From: Lentilactobacillus raoultii
GTDB lineage: Bacteria; Bacillota; Bacilli; Lactobacillales; Lactobacillaceae
Reading direction: 5' to 3'
Assembly (NCBI RefSeq): GCF_900411375.1
Contig: NZ_LS422984.1
Span: 427,632 to 491,631, forward strand
Length of the DNA: 64,000 bases
Positions within the stretch are counted from its first letter, which is position 1; each line of letters begins with the position of its first letter. A model generated the notes under the pieces. The model saw only the letters and a list, made by a program, of their open reading frames with translations. It was not told the origin of the DNA and did no database searches. Shown here piece by piece: positions 8,344 to 15,511 of this stretch. The position numbers and the translations under genes are program-made.

Positions 8344-8910
8344 TCAGATCGGATAGAAATTAATGATCATTGTTTTCAAAACACCTTGACCAGTATTACG
8401 ATAAATGTGTTTGCCGGTTGAATCAAACCGGGTCGTATCATCGGGGTTTAAGACTAAAGTTTGGCCGGAAACTTCCAAGGTGAGTTGGCCATTGAGGACC
8501 ATAATGTATTCCTCTGAATGGCCAGCGGCGTTGGCTTTGGAATGGCCGATCGATGTGTAATCGGCTGCTTGATCCAGTTCCATTTGAAACAGCTCAAGAT
8601 TGTGATGAGCTGAATCCGGATAGTAGCAATAAATGCGATAGTGGCCATCGGCTGAGGTCTGCTGCGCAGTGGCTGCTTTTGGGATGACAGTCATACTTTG
8701 AACTTGGCCTTCTAACAATGCGGTGTAGGGCACACCTAAGCCGGCACAAATTTTCCAAATAGTATTAATGGTTGGACTGGTTCCGTTATTTTCGATTTGA
8801 GACAACATTCCCTTACTGACACCGGCAAGTTCTGATAGTTTTGTTAAACTGAATCCTTTTTCAAGCCGAATTTTCCTTAAATTTGCGCTCACAATTGTAC
8901 CGATATCCAT
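8344..8910 (-). CDS. XRE-family regulator with C-terminal cupin domain
   Basis: 188 aa from the ATG at 8910, which has GGGGG upstream. Residues about 5-60 form a Cro/CI helix-turn-helix (LSELAGVSKGMLSQIENNGTSPTINTIWKI). Residues about 105-188 form a cupin barrel (GHSEEYIMVLNGQLTLEVSGQTLVL). This build is typical of regulators that sense a small metabolite, and it is transcribed away from azlCD. It likely controls that exporter and perhaps itself; the ligand is unknown. Confidence 0.88.
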   Translation of the reverse strand: MDIGTIVSANLRKIRLEKGFSLTKLSELAGVSKGMLSQIENNGTSPTINTIWKICAGLGVPYTALLEGQVQSMTVIPKAATAQQTSADGHYRIYCYYPDSAHHNLELFQMELDQAADYTSIGHSKANAAGHSEEYIMVLNGQLTLEVSGQTLVLNPDDTTRFDSTGKHIYRNTGQGVLKTMIINFYPI

Positions 8911-8951
8911 TGCAAAAGCCCCCAAATGGTGTTGACATCAAATGAAAAATG

Positions 8952-9007
8952 CATTAAAATTCTTTTAATGTTCAATATATTATACGTTCGTCTCTTATTT
9001 TAAACAA
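8952..9007 (-). promoter_or_regulatory. Regulator promoter with 8-3-8 palindromic operator
   Basis: On the minus strand TTGTTT (9002-9007) and TATAAT (8979-8984) lie 17 nt apart. Downstream, 8952-8970 is the perfect palindrome CATTAAAA-TTC-TTTTAATG, a likely autoregulatory operator between regulator and azlC. Confidence 0.65.
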
Positions 9008-9114
9008 TCTTTGGAATTAAAGTCAATAATCAGTGTTGTTAAGCGATGCATGATAAAGCATTTTAGGGATCATTGATAATCTTCTAAATTAATAATGAAA
9101 TGGGGGAATGGTGC

Positions 9115-9822
9115 ATGGATAATGAACTGACAGTTTCCAGTGCAGCCAAGGAGACGTTGCCGACCGTATTTGGTTACATAGGAATTGGGTTGGCGTACGG
9201 TATTGTGGGTAAGGCTTCAGGAATCAGCCCATTGATGATCACGTTAATGTCGTTAATTACATATGGTGGTGCTTCGCAATTTATTATTGTCAGTATGTTG
9301 GTAACCCATAGTCCGATGGTGTCAATTATTTTGTCAGCATTCCTGGTCAATTCACGAATGATTTTGATGAGTACGACGTTAGCACCCTATTTTAAACAAG
9401 AAAGCTTACTGAAGAATATTATTCTTGGTGGTTTGGTAACCGATGAAAGCTTTGCTCTTGGAATGAATAAGTTAAACTATACCGGTCGAAAATTAAACTT
9501 TTCCTGGTTTAATACGGTGAACTGGTTTGCCTATTCAGCTTGGGCTTTGGCATCGCTGGTTGGTGCCTTGCTGGGAAATTTCATTAGCAATCCGGAAAAA
9601 TTCGGCTTGGATTTTGCCTTGGTTTCCATGTTTATTGGCCTGTTATATTTGCAACTGATTAGTGATAAGTCAATCAAGTTTAAGTTGCAATTATTAGTAG
9701 TGGCGTTTGTTTTGGTGGCAACCTTTGTGGGAATTATTTTTATTCCGGCCAATCTATTAACATTAGTGGTGACACTTTCAGCTTGTGCGTTTGGGGTGGT
9801 GATGAAGCATGCCTTCTTCTAG
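9115..9822 (+). CDS. azlC: AzlC family branched-chain amino acid exporter, large subunit
   Basis: Large membrane subunit of the AzlCD exporter (branched-chain amino acids and analogues). About 235 aa from the ATG at 9115, which has GGGGGA 7 nt upstream; an ATG at 9100 overlaps that site. The family signature is visible: FGYIGIGLAYGIVGKASGIS near the N-terminus and MSLITYGGASQFI in the second helix, with 6-7 hydrophobic segments. It overlaps azlD by 14 nt, so the pair is coupled. Confidence 0.92.
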   Translation: MDNELTVSSAAKETLPTVFGYIGIGLAYGIVGKASGISPLMITLMSLITYGGASQFIIVSMLVTHSPMVSIILSAFLVNSRMILMSTTLAPYFKQESLLKNIILGGLVTDESFALGMNKLNYTGRKLNFSWFNTVNWFAYSAWALASLVGALLGNFISNPEKFGLDFALVSMFIGLLYLQLISDKSIKFKLQLLVVAFVLVATFVGIIFIPANLLTLVVTLSACAFGVVMKHAFF

Positions 9823-10141
9823 TTTTGTTTTTTTAACCATTTTGGGATCCGGCATTGCGACTTGGTTGTCGAGAATTCTACCGTTTGTCATTTTAAAAAA
9901 ATTTAGGCTGTCTTCGGGTGTGATTGAATTTTTAAGCTTTGTCCCAATTGCGATTATGTCGGCGCTGTGGTTTGAAAATCTGTTTATTCAGCATTTAGGA
10001 CAATTACCCTCTCTAAATATCCCGAATTTAATCGCATCATTGCCAACTATTTTGAGTGCGATAATTTCTAAGAGCTTGTTAGTAACTGTTGTGGTTGGGG
10101 TAATTTCGTTGGGCTTTTTGAGACTGGTGATGGGAATGTAG
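9809..10141 (+). CDS. azlD: AzlD family branched-chain amino acid exporter, small subunit
   Basis: 110 aa with about four hydrophobic helices, the usual size of the small AzlD partner. Motifs seen: GSGIATWLSRILPFVIL at the N-terminus and FVPIAIMSALWFENL in the middle, standard for the family. It starts inside the azlC 3' end in another frame. The stop TAG is directly followed by a half-unit hairpin repeat. Confidence 0.9.
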   Translation: MPSSSFVFLTILGSGIATWLSRILPFVILKKFRLSSGVIEFLSFVPIAIMSALWFENLFIQHLGQLPSLNIPNLIASLPTILSAIISKSLLVTVVVGVISLGFLRLVMGM

Positions 10142-10188
10142 AGTGAGCGAAGCCCGGCGGTTAACACCCGGAAGATAAGGCGTCAGTC
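10142..10188 (+). repeat. Solo 5' half-unit of the hairpin repeat (D)
   Basis: AGTGAGCG...AACACCCGG...ATAAGGCGTCA only; no full unit is next to it. It ends at the same internal point as half-units C and I2. Confidence 0.75.
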
Positions 10189-10221
10189 AAAAAATTATCC
10201 CCAAGTTATGTAACTGGTTAC

Positions 10222-10230
10222 TGGTATAAT
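10222..10230 (+). promoter_or_regulatory. Extended -10 promoter of the GNAT gene
   Basis: TGGTATAAT, a perfect TGnTATAAT, lies 30 nt before the ATG at 10261. Confidence 0.55.
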
Positions 10231-10260
10231 AGACTTAACTAACAACTTGGAGGGATGCCC

Positions 10261-10728
10261 ATGCTTACATTAAAACCCATGTCACAAAAGGATTATGATG
10301 CTTATTTATCAACGGCAGTGACTAATTATGCCGGTGAAAAGGTTAAAGCTGGCACTTGGACGGAACAATTGGCGTTTCAAAAAGCAAGTGAAGAATATCA
10401 ACGTTTGCTGCCAAATGGGATTCAAACCCCAAATAATTATTTCTATCGAATTGATCAGGACGATACTAGGGTAGGGGTCATTTGGTTGGCCAAGAGCCAG
10501 GACAATCCGGAAACCGCGTTTATATACGATATTCGAATTGTTAAGGATTACCAGAATCAAGGAATCGGCAAACAGGCTTTGAAGTTAGTTGATGCCGAAG
10601 CGGTTAAGCTGGGTTTTAAAAATATAGCGTTACACGTTTTTGGTGATAACCAACGGGCACGCCATTTATATGAAGAAAGTGGGTTTAAAGTAACGGATAT
10701 TAACATGGAAAAAAAGTTATCAAACTAA
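10261..10728 (+). CDS. GNAT family N-acetyltransferase
   Basis: 155 aa from the ATG at 10261, preferred over 10255 because GGAGGG lies 6 nt upstream. Acetyl-CoA binding motif A is clear: YDIRIVKDYQNQGIGKQAL (about 85-105, with the Q-x-x-G-I-G core), followed by motif B LHVFGDNQRARHLYEESGF (about 123-142). The acceptor substrate cannot be predicted. Single gene with its own promoter and terminator. Confidence 0.88.
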   Translation: MLTLKPMSQKDYDAYLSTAVTNYAGEKVKAGTWTEQLAFQKASEEYQRLLPNGIQTPNNYFYRIDQDDTRVGVIWLAKSQDNPETAFIYDIRIVKDYQNQGIGKQALKLVDAEAVKLGFKNIALHVFGDNQRARHLYEESGFKVTDINMEKKLSN

Positions 10729-10757
10729 GTTGACTTTAAAATCAATCCACTTGATCC

Positions 10758-10808
10758 AAAAGCGCCGATTAGTAGTCTTTTTTGCTGGACATACTAATCG
10801 GCGCTTTT
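10758..10808 (+). terminator. Strong bidirectional terminator
   Basis: AAAAGCGCCGATTAGTA pairs with TACTAATCGGCGCTTTT. Shared by the convergent GNAT gene and the secreted protein gene. Confidence 0.85.
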
Positions 10809-10811
10809 GCT

Positions 10812-11480
10812 TTAATTAAAGGCTTGGACAATTTGTTTTAAACTTTTGTTGGTTGCTTTTTGGGCGACTTGTTTAACTTTAGCTTGAACTTCTGTATCGG
10901 TTGCCGGGTCCTTGATATTTTTGCCGGCGGCCTTTTGCTTTTGATATTGTTTTTGCAAATTATTGTTTAGCTGACGTTCATAATTTTTAAGTAAAACTGG
11001 TCGGGTGTGGCGGTTAGCTAAACGACTTGCTGGTGATTTAGCTGATTTGGTGAATGTATAGGTTTTACCACTGGTACTTGGCAGATAACTTTGGCCAATT
11101 TTGGCAAGTTTAACCCGATATTTGGTCTGGCTTAGCTTGGTCAATTTAAAGGAACGGGTCTTTTTAGTACTTGAAAGTTGGTACTTAGAAGTTAAAGTCC
11201 GTTTATTGGCACTAAGACTGTTCTTCAGTGGGATCCCGAGCTGAATCTTAGGTGTATTAAAGTCGCCAAAAAAGATGACGGTGTGAATGCCGCTGTTGGT
11301 TTTAATGTTTTTCCAATGAAAGGCAACCCCTTTGGTATCATTGGCAAAGTAACCGGATGGTCCGCTGACTTCGTTTTTAGAAAAAGTATTTGACGCGTGA
11401 CTGATAGTTGGCGATTGAAAAACGCCTAAAAATAATGTTCCTAAAACAATCCCGCCCGTGATGAATTTACGAATATGCAT
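10812..11480 (-). CDS. Secreted hypothetical protein with signal peptide
   Basis: 222 aa. An Sec signal peptide is visible: basic MHIRK, a hydrophobic core to about residue 22, and a likely cleavage after SHA (about residue 29). The mature part is strongly basic, with many K, S and T residues, a beta-rich middle and a C-terminal coiled helix rich in Q/K (about 170-222). No LPXTG motif or known domain was seen. It is probably released or held by charge at the wall; function unknown. Confidence 0.65.
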   Translation of the reverse strand: MHIRKFITGGIVLGTLFLGVFQSPTISHASNTFSKNEVSGPSGYFANDTKGVAFHWKNIKTNSGIHTVIFFGDFNTPKIQLGIPLKNSLSANKRTLTSKYQLSSTKKTRSFKLTKLSQTKYRVKLAKIGQSYLPSTSGKTYTFTKSAKSPASRLANRHTRPVLLKNYERQLNNNLQKQYQKQKAAGKNIKDPATDTEVQAKVKQVAQKATNKSLKQIVQAFN

Positions 11481-11635
11481 GATAATACCCCTTTGTTTAG
11501 ATTGATAAACACTAGTTGTTCTTAGTCTACACCATGTTGTAGTTTAACAAAAGCACTCAAATTATCGTTTACCCCAGATTTTCCAATTTTTAGACAAGTG
11601 GTGTAACTGACTGTCAATGAAATTTGACAATCAAA

Positions 11636-11668
11636 ATGAGCACCCGTTTGATTAATCAGGGTGCTCAT
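11636..11668 (-). terminator. Terminator-like hairpin
   Basis: ATGAGCACCC pairs with GGGTGCTCAT. It lies at the far end of the repeat array behind the butanediol dehydrogenase gene and could stop read-through from it. Confidence 0.55.
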
Positions 11669-11699
11669 TCTGTCTTTTAAGGAGGTAACTATCCAATTT

Positions 11700-11740
11700 C
11701 CTTCCGCCTAATAAAACCAGGAAGTGGGAATGGCGGAAGG
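11700..11740. repeat. Inverted repeat next to the hairpin array
   Basis: CCTTCCGCC and GGCGGAAGG enclose 23 nt. It joins directly to half-unit E1 and differs from the rest of the family, so it may be the scar of a rearranged unit. Confidence 0.5.
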
Positions 11741-11751
11741 AGGATGCCGAC

Positions 11752-11794
11752 TTCCCTTAATCTTTCGGGTGTTAAGCGCTGTGCTCCGCTCACT
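11752..11794 (-). repeat. Hairpin repeat, partial unit E1
   Basis: Read on the minus strand it runs AGTGAGCGG...AACACCCGAAAGATTAAGG and then leaves the consensus. Confidence 0.7.
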
Positions 11795-11799
11795 AATAT

Positions 11800-11918
11800 T
11801 AGGACAGCTCCTTCAAGCAGACTTCTGCGCGTAAGGGATTGATTCAAAAAATCCAAGCCCCGGATTTTCCGAATCAACGCCTTACACTCCGAAGTCTAAC
11901 CGCTTGAATCCGCTCACT
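11800..11918 (-). repeat. Hairpin repeat, full unit E2
   Basis: 119 bp in minus orientation, nearly the same sequence as unit A, including the AGACTTC/GAAGTCT and TTGATTC/GAATCAA arms. Confidence 0.9.
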
Positions 11919-11923
11919 AATAT

Positions 11924-12042
11924 TAGGACAGCTTCGCCCAGCAATGTTCTGCATGTAAGAGACTGATTTTAAAAATCCAGAAGCGGGATTTCCAAAATCA
12001 ACGTCTTACACTCCGAACATTAAGCGCTGTGCTCCGCTCACT
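11924..12042 (-). repeat. Hairpin repeat, full unit E3
   Basis: 119 bp in minus orientation with its own arms (AATGTTC/GAACATT and TGATTTT/AAAATCA). It begins 2 nt after the bdhA stop codon. Confidence 0.9.
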
Positions 12043-12044
12043 AT

Positions 12045-13118
12045 TTATAGTGCCGGGTCAATTAAAATCTTAACCTGTGATTTATCGGTTGCTAATGCCT
12101 TGATTCCTTGATCTAAAGCATCGTCAAGGCTGACTTTCTTAGTGACAATTTTCTTGAAGAGGTCTTTATGGTTATCGATAATTCCCAAAACATTTGGGAA
12201 AGAATTATTGTAACAGAGGGTGGTGATAATATCGAGCCCCTGCATAATTAAGTCATCGGTCATATTCATGGTTAATGGTTTGCCATAAAGTGCGACAATT
12301 TGTAAGGTCCCGGTTCGCTTGGTGATCTTTAATGCTGTATCGAAGGTCGCTTGAACCCCGGCACATTCAAATGTAATGTCGACGCCGTTTGGAAAGTCCT
12401 TTTTAATCTCTTTTTCAACGTCTACCTGAGTTGGATCAAGCGCATTTTCCAAACCAAGTTCTTTGGCTTTGGCAAGTCGAACCTTTGAAACATCCACAAT
12501 GTAGACTTTAGTCGCGCCGGCAAGCTTTGCCAAGAGGGCTTCAAGTAATCCGATTGGGCCGGCACCCATTACACCAACACTTTGACCTTCACGCAGATGA
12601 CTCTTTTTGATCGCTTCATAGACAACAGCGGTTGGTTCAGCCAATGCGCCAAGTTCAAAACTCATGTCTTCTGGCAGCTTGTGAGCAAAGACACCTTGGA
12701 CGTTGGCATACTGTGCCATGCCACCATCTTCTGAGAAACCAAGGAAGTTACCAGCGCCATCCGTCGAAACAGCTCGGTTACAGAAGTTATAGTTGCCGGC
12801 CCGGCAGTTTTCACATTTGCCGCAAGCCAGTAGTGGTTCAACGGCAACGTGATCACCAACTTTCAGGTTGTCGACGTCTTTGCCGACCTTGACAACCTCA
12901 CCTGAAAATTCGTGGCCTAAGGTAATTGGTACCGTTTTGCCGGTTAATGGATAAGGCACAGTTGGCAGTCCCCAACCTTCCAAGTAGGCATGCAAATCAC
13001 TGCCACAAATACCACAATATTTAACCTTTAACTGGACCTGATCATCCTTGGGTTCCGGAATCTCAACATCTTCAACCCGAATATCTTTTTCACCATAAAT
13101 CCGTACTGCTTTCATCAT
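12045..13118 (-). CDS. bdhA: Zinc-dependent 2,3-butanediol dehydrogenase
   Basis: Medium-chain dehydrogenase, 357 aa, that would interconvert acetoin and 2,3-butanediol with NAD(H). Catalytic zinc site YCGICGSDLH (about 34-43) and GHEF (about 68-71). Structural zinc site CGKCENCRAGNYNFC (about 99-113). Rossmann motif GAGPIGL (about 183-189). AGGAGG lies 7 nt before the ATG. The (R,R)-butanediol class is the best fit, but related polyol dehydrogenases share these motifs. A cre-like box overlaps its promoter. Confidence 0.85.
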   Translation of the reverse strand: MMKAVRIYGEKDIRVEDVEIPEPKDDQVQLKVKYCGICGSDLHAYLEGWGLPTVPYPLTGKTVPITLGHEFSGEVVKVGKDVDNLKVGDHVAVEPLLACGKCENCRAGNYNFCNRAVSTDGAGNFLGFSEDGGMAQYANVQGVFAHKLPEDMSFELGALAEPTAVVYEAIKKSHLREGQSVGVMGAGPIGLLEALLAKLAGATKVYIVDVSKVRLAKAKELGLENALDPTQVDVEKEIKKDFPNGVDITFECAGVQATFDTALKITKRTGTLQIVALYGKPLTMNMTDDLIMQGLDIITTLCYNNSFPNVLGIIDNHKDLFKKIVTKKVSLDDALDQGIKALATDKSQVKILIDPAL

Positions 13119-13162
13119 TAAACGGCCTCCTAAGTGAAAATGTTCTTTTTCTGTACACCTTT

Positions 13163-13191
13163 ATTTTACAACTTTTAGAAAGCGCTAACAA
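13163..13191 (-). promoter_or_regulatory. bdhA promoter with overlapping cre box
   Basis: Minus strand TTGTTA (13186-13191), 17 nt, TAAAAT (13163-13168). The sequence TGTTAGCGCTTTCT (13177-13190) is a good cre match except for its last base and overlaps the -35 and spacer, which implies CcpA repression. Confidence 0.6.
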
Positions 13192-13326
13192 TAAAATACT
13201 TGGAGTTACTAGATAAAATTCACAAGGTAGTTCTGAGCGTTTATGAACGTTATTAGTTGTCCGAACGCATATGAAAAGGGTATCATGTGAATAAGCAGAT
13301 TTGCACAAATTAGACTGGAGTGATCC

Positions 13327-13833
13327 ATTATCGTTGAAAAAATTACTTGTGCCCAGACATTGGCTGTCCATGAAAGTTACATTTTTCCTGCTAACACCAA
13401 TAATAGTCAAATTCAATTTGGTGGCCGGACTTTAGAAATTCTTGATGCTAATGCGGGGTTGGCAGCGGTCAAATTTTTGCCGAGTCACTTATCGTTTGTG
13501 ACTGCCGGCTATGACTATACCCAATTTTTGTCGCCCATCGGACCGAGTGACATCAGTAAGTGTCTATCATATGTGACCGGTGCTGACCAAAAAGCAGTTG
13601 AAGTGTTTACCAAATTTGAAGCGTATGACCAACAAACCAAGAAAACCAGATTGGCGTTTATGTCATTTTGCACATTAGTTGTGACGAACCCACTTGAGGA
13701 AATTCATTTTCCAAAGTTGATGCCGGAAACCGACGAAGAAATCTATTTGGTTAGTCATTATCAGCAGCGACTGAAGCAGCGACAAAAGACCTTACGTGAA
13801 AATCGTGAGTTAATTACTCATCTAAATAATTAA
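13327..13833 (+). CDS. Hotdog-fold acyl-CoA thioesterase
   Basis: Acyl-CoA hydrolase family. About 168 aa if begun near 13327. The hotdog core is visible: PANTNNSQIQFGGRTLEILD with the catalytic-loop FGG, then a long helix and three strands. The start is unusual. An in-frame TGA at 13321 blocks extension, and the first standard start is TTG at 13360 without a ribosome site. GGAG at 13317-13320 instead points to ATT (13327) or ATC (13330), which adds a VEKITCAQT segment expected in this family. Start uncertain, function fairly sure. Confidence 0.75.
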   Translation: MIVEKITCAQTLAVHESYIFPANTNNSQIQFGGRTLEILDANAGLAAVKFLPSHLSFVTAGYDYTQFLSPIGPSDISKCLSYVTGADQKAVEVFTKFEAYDQQTKKTRLAFMSFCTLVVTNPLEEIHFPKLMPETDEEIYLVSHYQQRLKQRQKTLRENRELITHLNN

Positions 13834-13850
13834 CAAGCATAAAAATGCAC

Positions 13851-13881
13851 GTCATAGGAGTAATCCCGGATGTGCAATTTT
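13851..13881 (+). terminator. Terminator hairpin
   Basis: AAAAATGCAC pairs with GTGCAATTTT between the convergent thioesterase and SDR genes. Confidence 0.6.
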
Positions 13882-13914
13882 AAGAATTAACTGATTTAGT
13901 CTGAAATGCCATGG

Positions 13915-14682
13915 TTAATAAGCAGTCCAACCGCCATCAACGGGGACAATCGCACCGTTAATGTAGCGGGCACCATCTGAAACCAGGAACAGGGCAACGT
14001 TGGCAATTTCGTCAGGAGTTCCCGGCTTTGGAGATGTTTGCATGCCGGTCATTTGACGCTTCATCCCGAATTGATTGACGTTTCCCATGCTTTGACTGAT
14101 GTTGGTAGCAATCCCACCAGGGGCAATGGCGTTGACGCGAATGCCTTCGTTAGCGTACATATACGCTGTATTTTTCGTCAGACCAACAACCGCGTGCTTT
14201 GAGGCAGTATAGGCAGCACCGGCCCGGGCGCCATTTGTACCGCCAACTGAAGCAATGTTTAGGATAACACCGGTGTGCCGGGGAAGAAATTCTTGAATAG
14301 CGGCCCGCATGCCATACATCACACTATTGGTGTTAACGGTCATGACCTTTGTCCATTCATCGTCTTCCAAGTCACCCACGGCAGCCATATTATCCATAAT
14401 ACCGGCGTTATTAACCAAAATATCGACTGGTCCGTACTGTTCCTTGGCAGATGAGAACATGGCTGAAATGTCGGCTTGGTTGGCCACGTTAGCCTTGACT
14501 GCGATGGCCTGATTACCTGCTTTTTGAATATCACTAACGACTTCGTTTGCACGATCGAGATTTAAATCGGCTGCAACGACTTTGGCCCCTTCTGATGCGA
14601 ACAGTTTGGCCATTGCGGCACCCATGCCTGATCCGGCGCCAGTAATGATTGTCATTTTTCCTGCTAATAATGGTTTATCCAT
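13915..14682 (-). CDS. SDR family NAD(P)-dependent oxidoreductase
   Basis: Classical short-chain dehydrogenase, 255 aa from the ATG at 14682, which follows AAGGAGG. Cofactor motif TGAGSGMG (about 14-21), NNAG (about 91-94), catalytic Ser in NIASVGG and YTASK (about 157-161). The C-terminal PVDGGWTAY is typical. The aspartate after strand 2 (VVAADLN) suggests NAD(H) preference. The substrate cannot be told: glucose dehydrogenase, ketoacyl reductase and alcohol dehydrogenase subgroups all look like this. Confidence 0.85.
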   Translation of the reverse strand: MDKPLLAGKMTIITGAGSGMGAAMAKLFASEGAKVVAADLNLDRANEVVSDIQKAGNQAIAVKANVANQADISAMFSSAKEQYGPVDILVNNAGIMDNMAAVGDLEDDEWTKVMTVNTNSVMYGMRAAIQEFLPRHTGVILNIASVGGTNGARAGAAYTASKHAVVGLTKNTAYMYANEGIRVNAIAPGGIATNISQSMGNVNQFGMKRQMTGMQTSPKPGTPDEIANVALFLVSDGARYINGAIVPVDGGWTAY

Positions 14683-14841
14683 TGAAATGACCTCCTTGAT
14701 AATAAGTGATTTAACCCACATCTAGTTTAATCGATTTTGATGGCGCTTCCAATTTTTGAGCTTTTTAATTCTTCAGATGGTTGCTTTCAAACAGATAATG
14801 GTAAACTAAACTTGTAGAGTAAATAATGGAGGCGATAGAAA

Positions 14842-15276
14842 ATGTATGAAACAATTTTGGTACCAGTTGATGGTAGTAAGAACTCAAGTCGAGCGGTTAC
14901 GGAAGCAGCTAAATTGGCCAAGCAATTTGGCTCAACCCTTCAGATCGTTTCGGTGGCCAGTGATCAACGTTATGTTCAGTATGGGGTTACTTTAGGCCAG
15001 GATGTCATGCAATCGTTTCGGGAACGGGCTGAAGAGATTTTGGATGATGCCAGAGAAGCAGCCGAAAAATTAGGCGCAAAAGTGGAAACTCATTTTGTGG
15101 TTGGCATTCCTAAAATTCAAATCGCAAAGGACCTTCCGGAAAAATACGGCGCTTCCTTGATTGTCATGGGTAAATCAGGTGTTAATGGTCTGTCGCGGGC
15201 CATCTTAGGCTCAACGACTGCCTATGTTGTTCGCCACTCGACGGTCAATGTTATGGTGATTGATTATCCAAAGTGA
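14842..15276 (+). CDS. Universal stress protein (UspA family)
   Basis: 144 aa, single Usp domain. It begins MYETILVPVDGSKNSS, and the ATP-binding signature G-x2-G-x9-G-(S/T) is present as GKSGVNGLSRAILGSTT (about 110-126), followed by the last strand VNVMVIDYP. It is therefore the ATP-binding class. GGAGG lies before the ATG. Single gene; its partner proteins are unknown. Confidence 0.9.
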   Translation: MYETILVPVDGSKNSSRAVTEAAKLAKQFGSTLQIVSVASDQRYVQYGVTLGQDVMQSFRERAEEILDDAREAAEKLGAKVETHFVVGIPKIQIAKDLPEKYGASLIVMGKSGVNGLSRAILGSTTAYVVRHSTVNVMVIDYPK

Positions 15277-15362
15277 ACGTAACAGAATGCGTTAACACAG
15301 AACGTTGATTCTTTGAAAATTAAGGTATTAAGGAATAGCAACTCAAAAGTAGGCTTGATAAA

Positions 15363-15397
15363 CCTGGGTAAAGTTGATACTTTGCTTAGGCTTTTTT
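15363..15397 (+). terminator. Rho-independent terminator
   Basis: CCTGGGTAAAGT pairs with ACTTTGCTTAGG (two G-T pairs) and is followed by CTTTTTT. Confidence 0.65.
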
Positions 15398-15511
15398 GAT
15401 TAGTGACTTTTTAAGGCCAATGCCGACTCTTTTATTTTTCTTAATATTCGGCTGACTAAAAGCATGATAAAATCATCAATGTTACAATAGTGCTAAATTT
15501 TAAGCGAAAAG

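Noticed and set aside
11689-11877. Minus-strand open frame of 62 codons
   Set aside because: It lies wholly within the hairpin repeats and has no ribosome site; its residues follow from the repeat arms.
13090-13416. Minus-strand open frame of 108 codons overlapping the bdhA start
   Set aside because: It crosses the bdhA promoter and the thioesterase gene, without a ribosome site.
15273-15340. Possible degenerate hairpin repeat after the Usp gene
   Set aside because: GTGAACG...GCGTTAACAC resembles the repeat start, but no paired arms or conserved end can be found.
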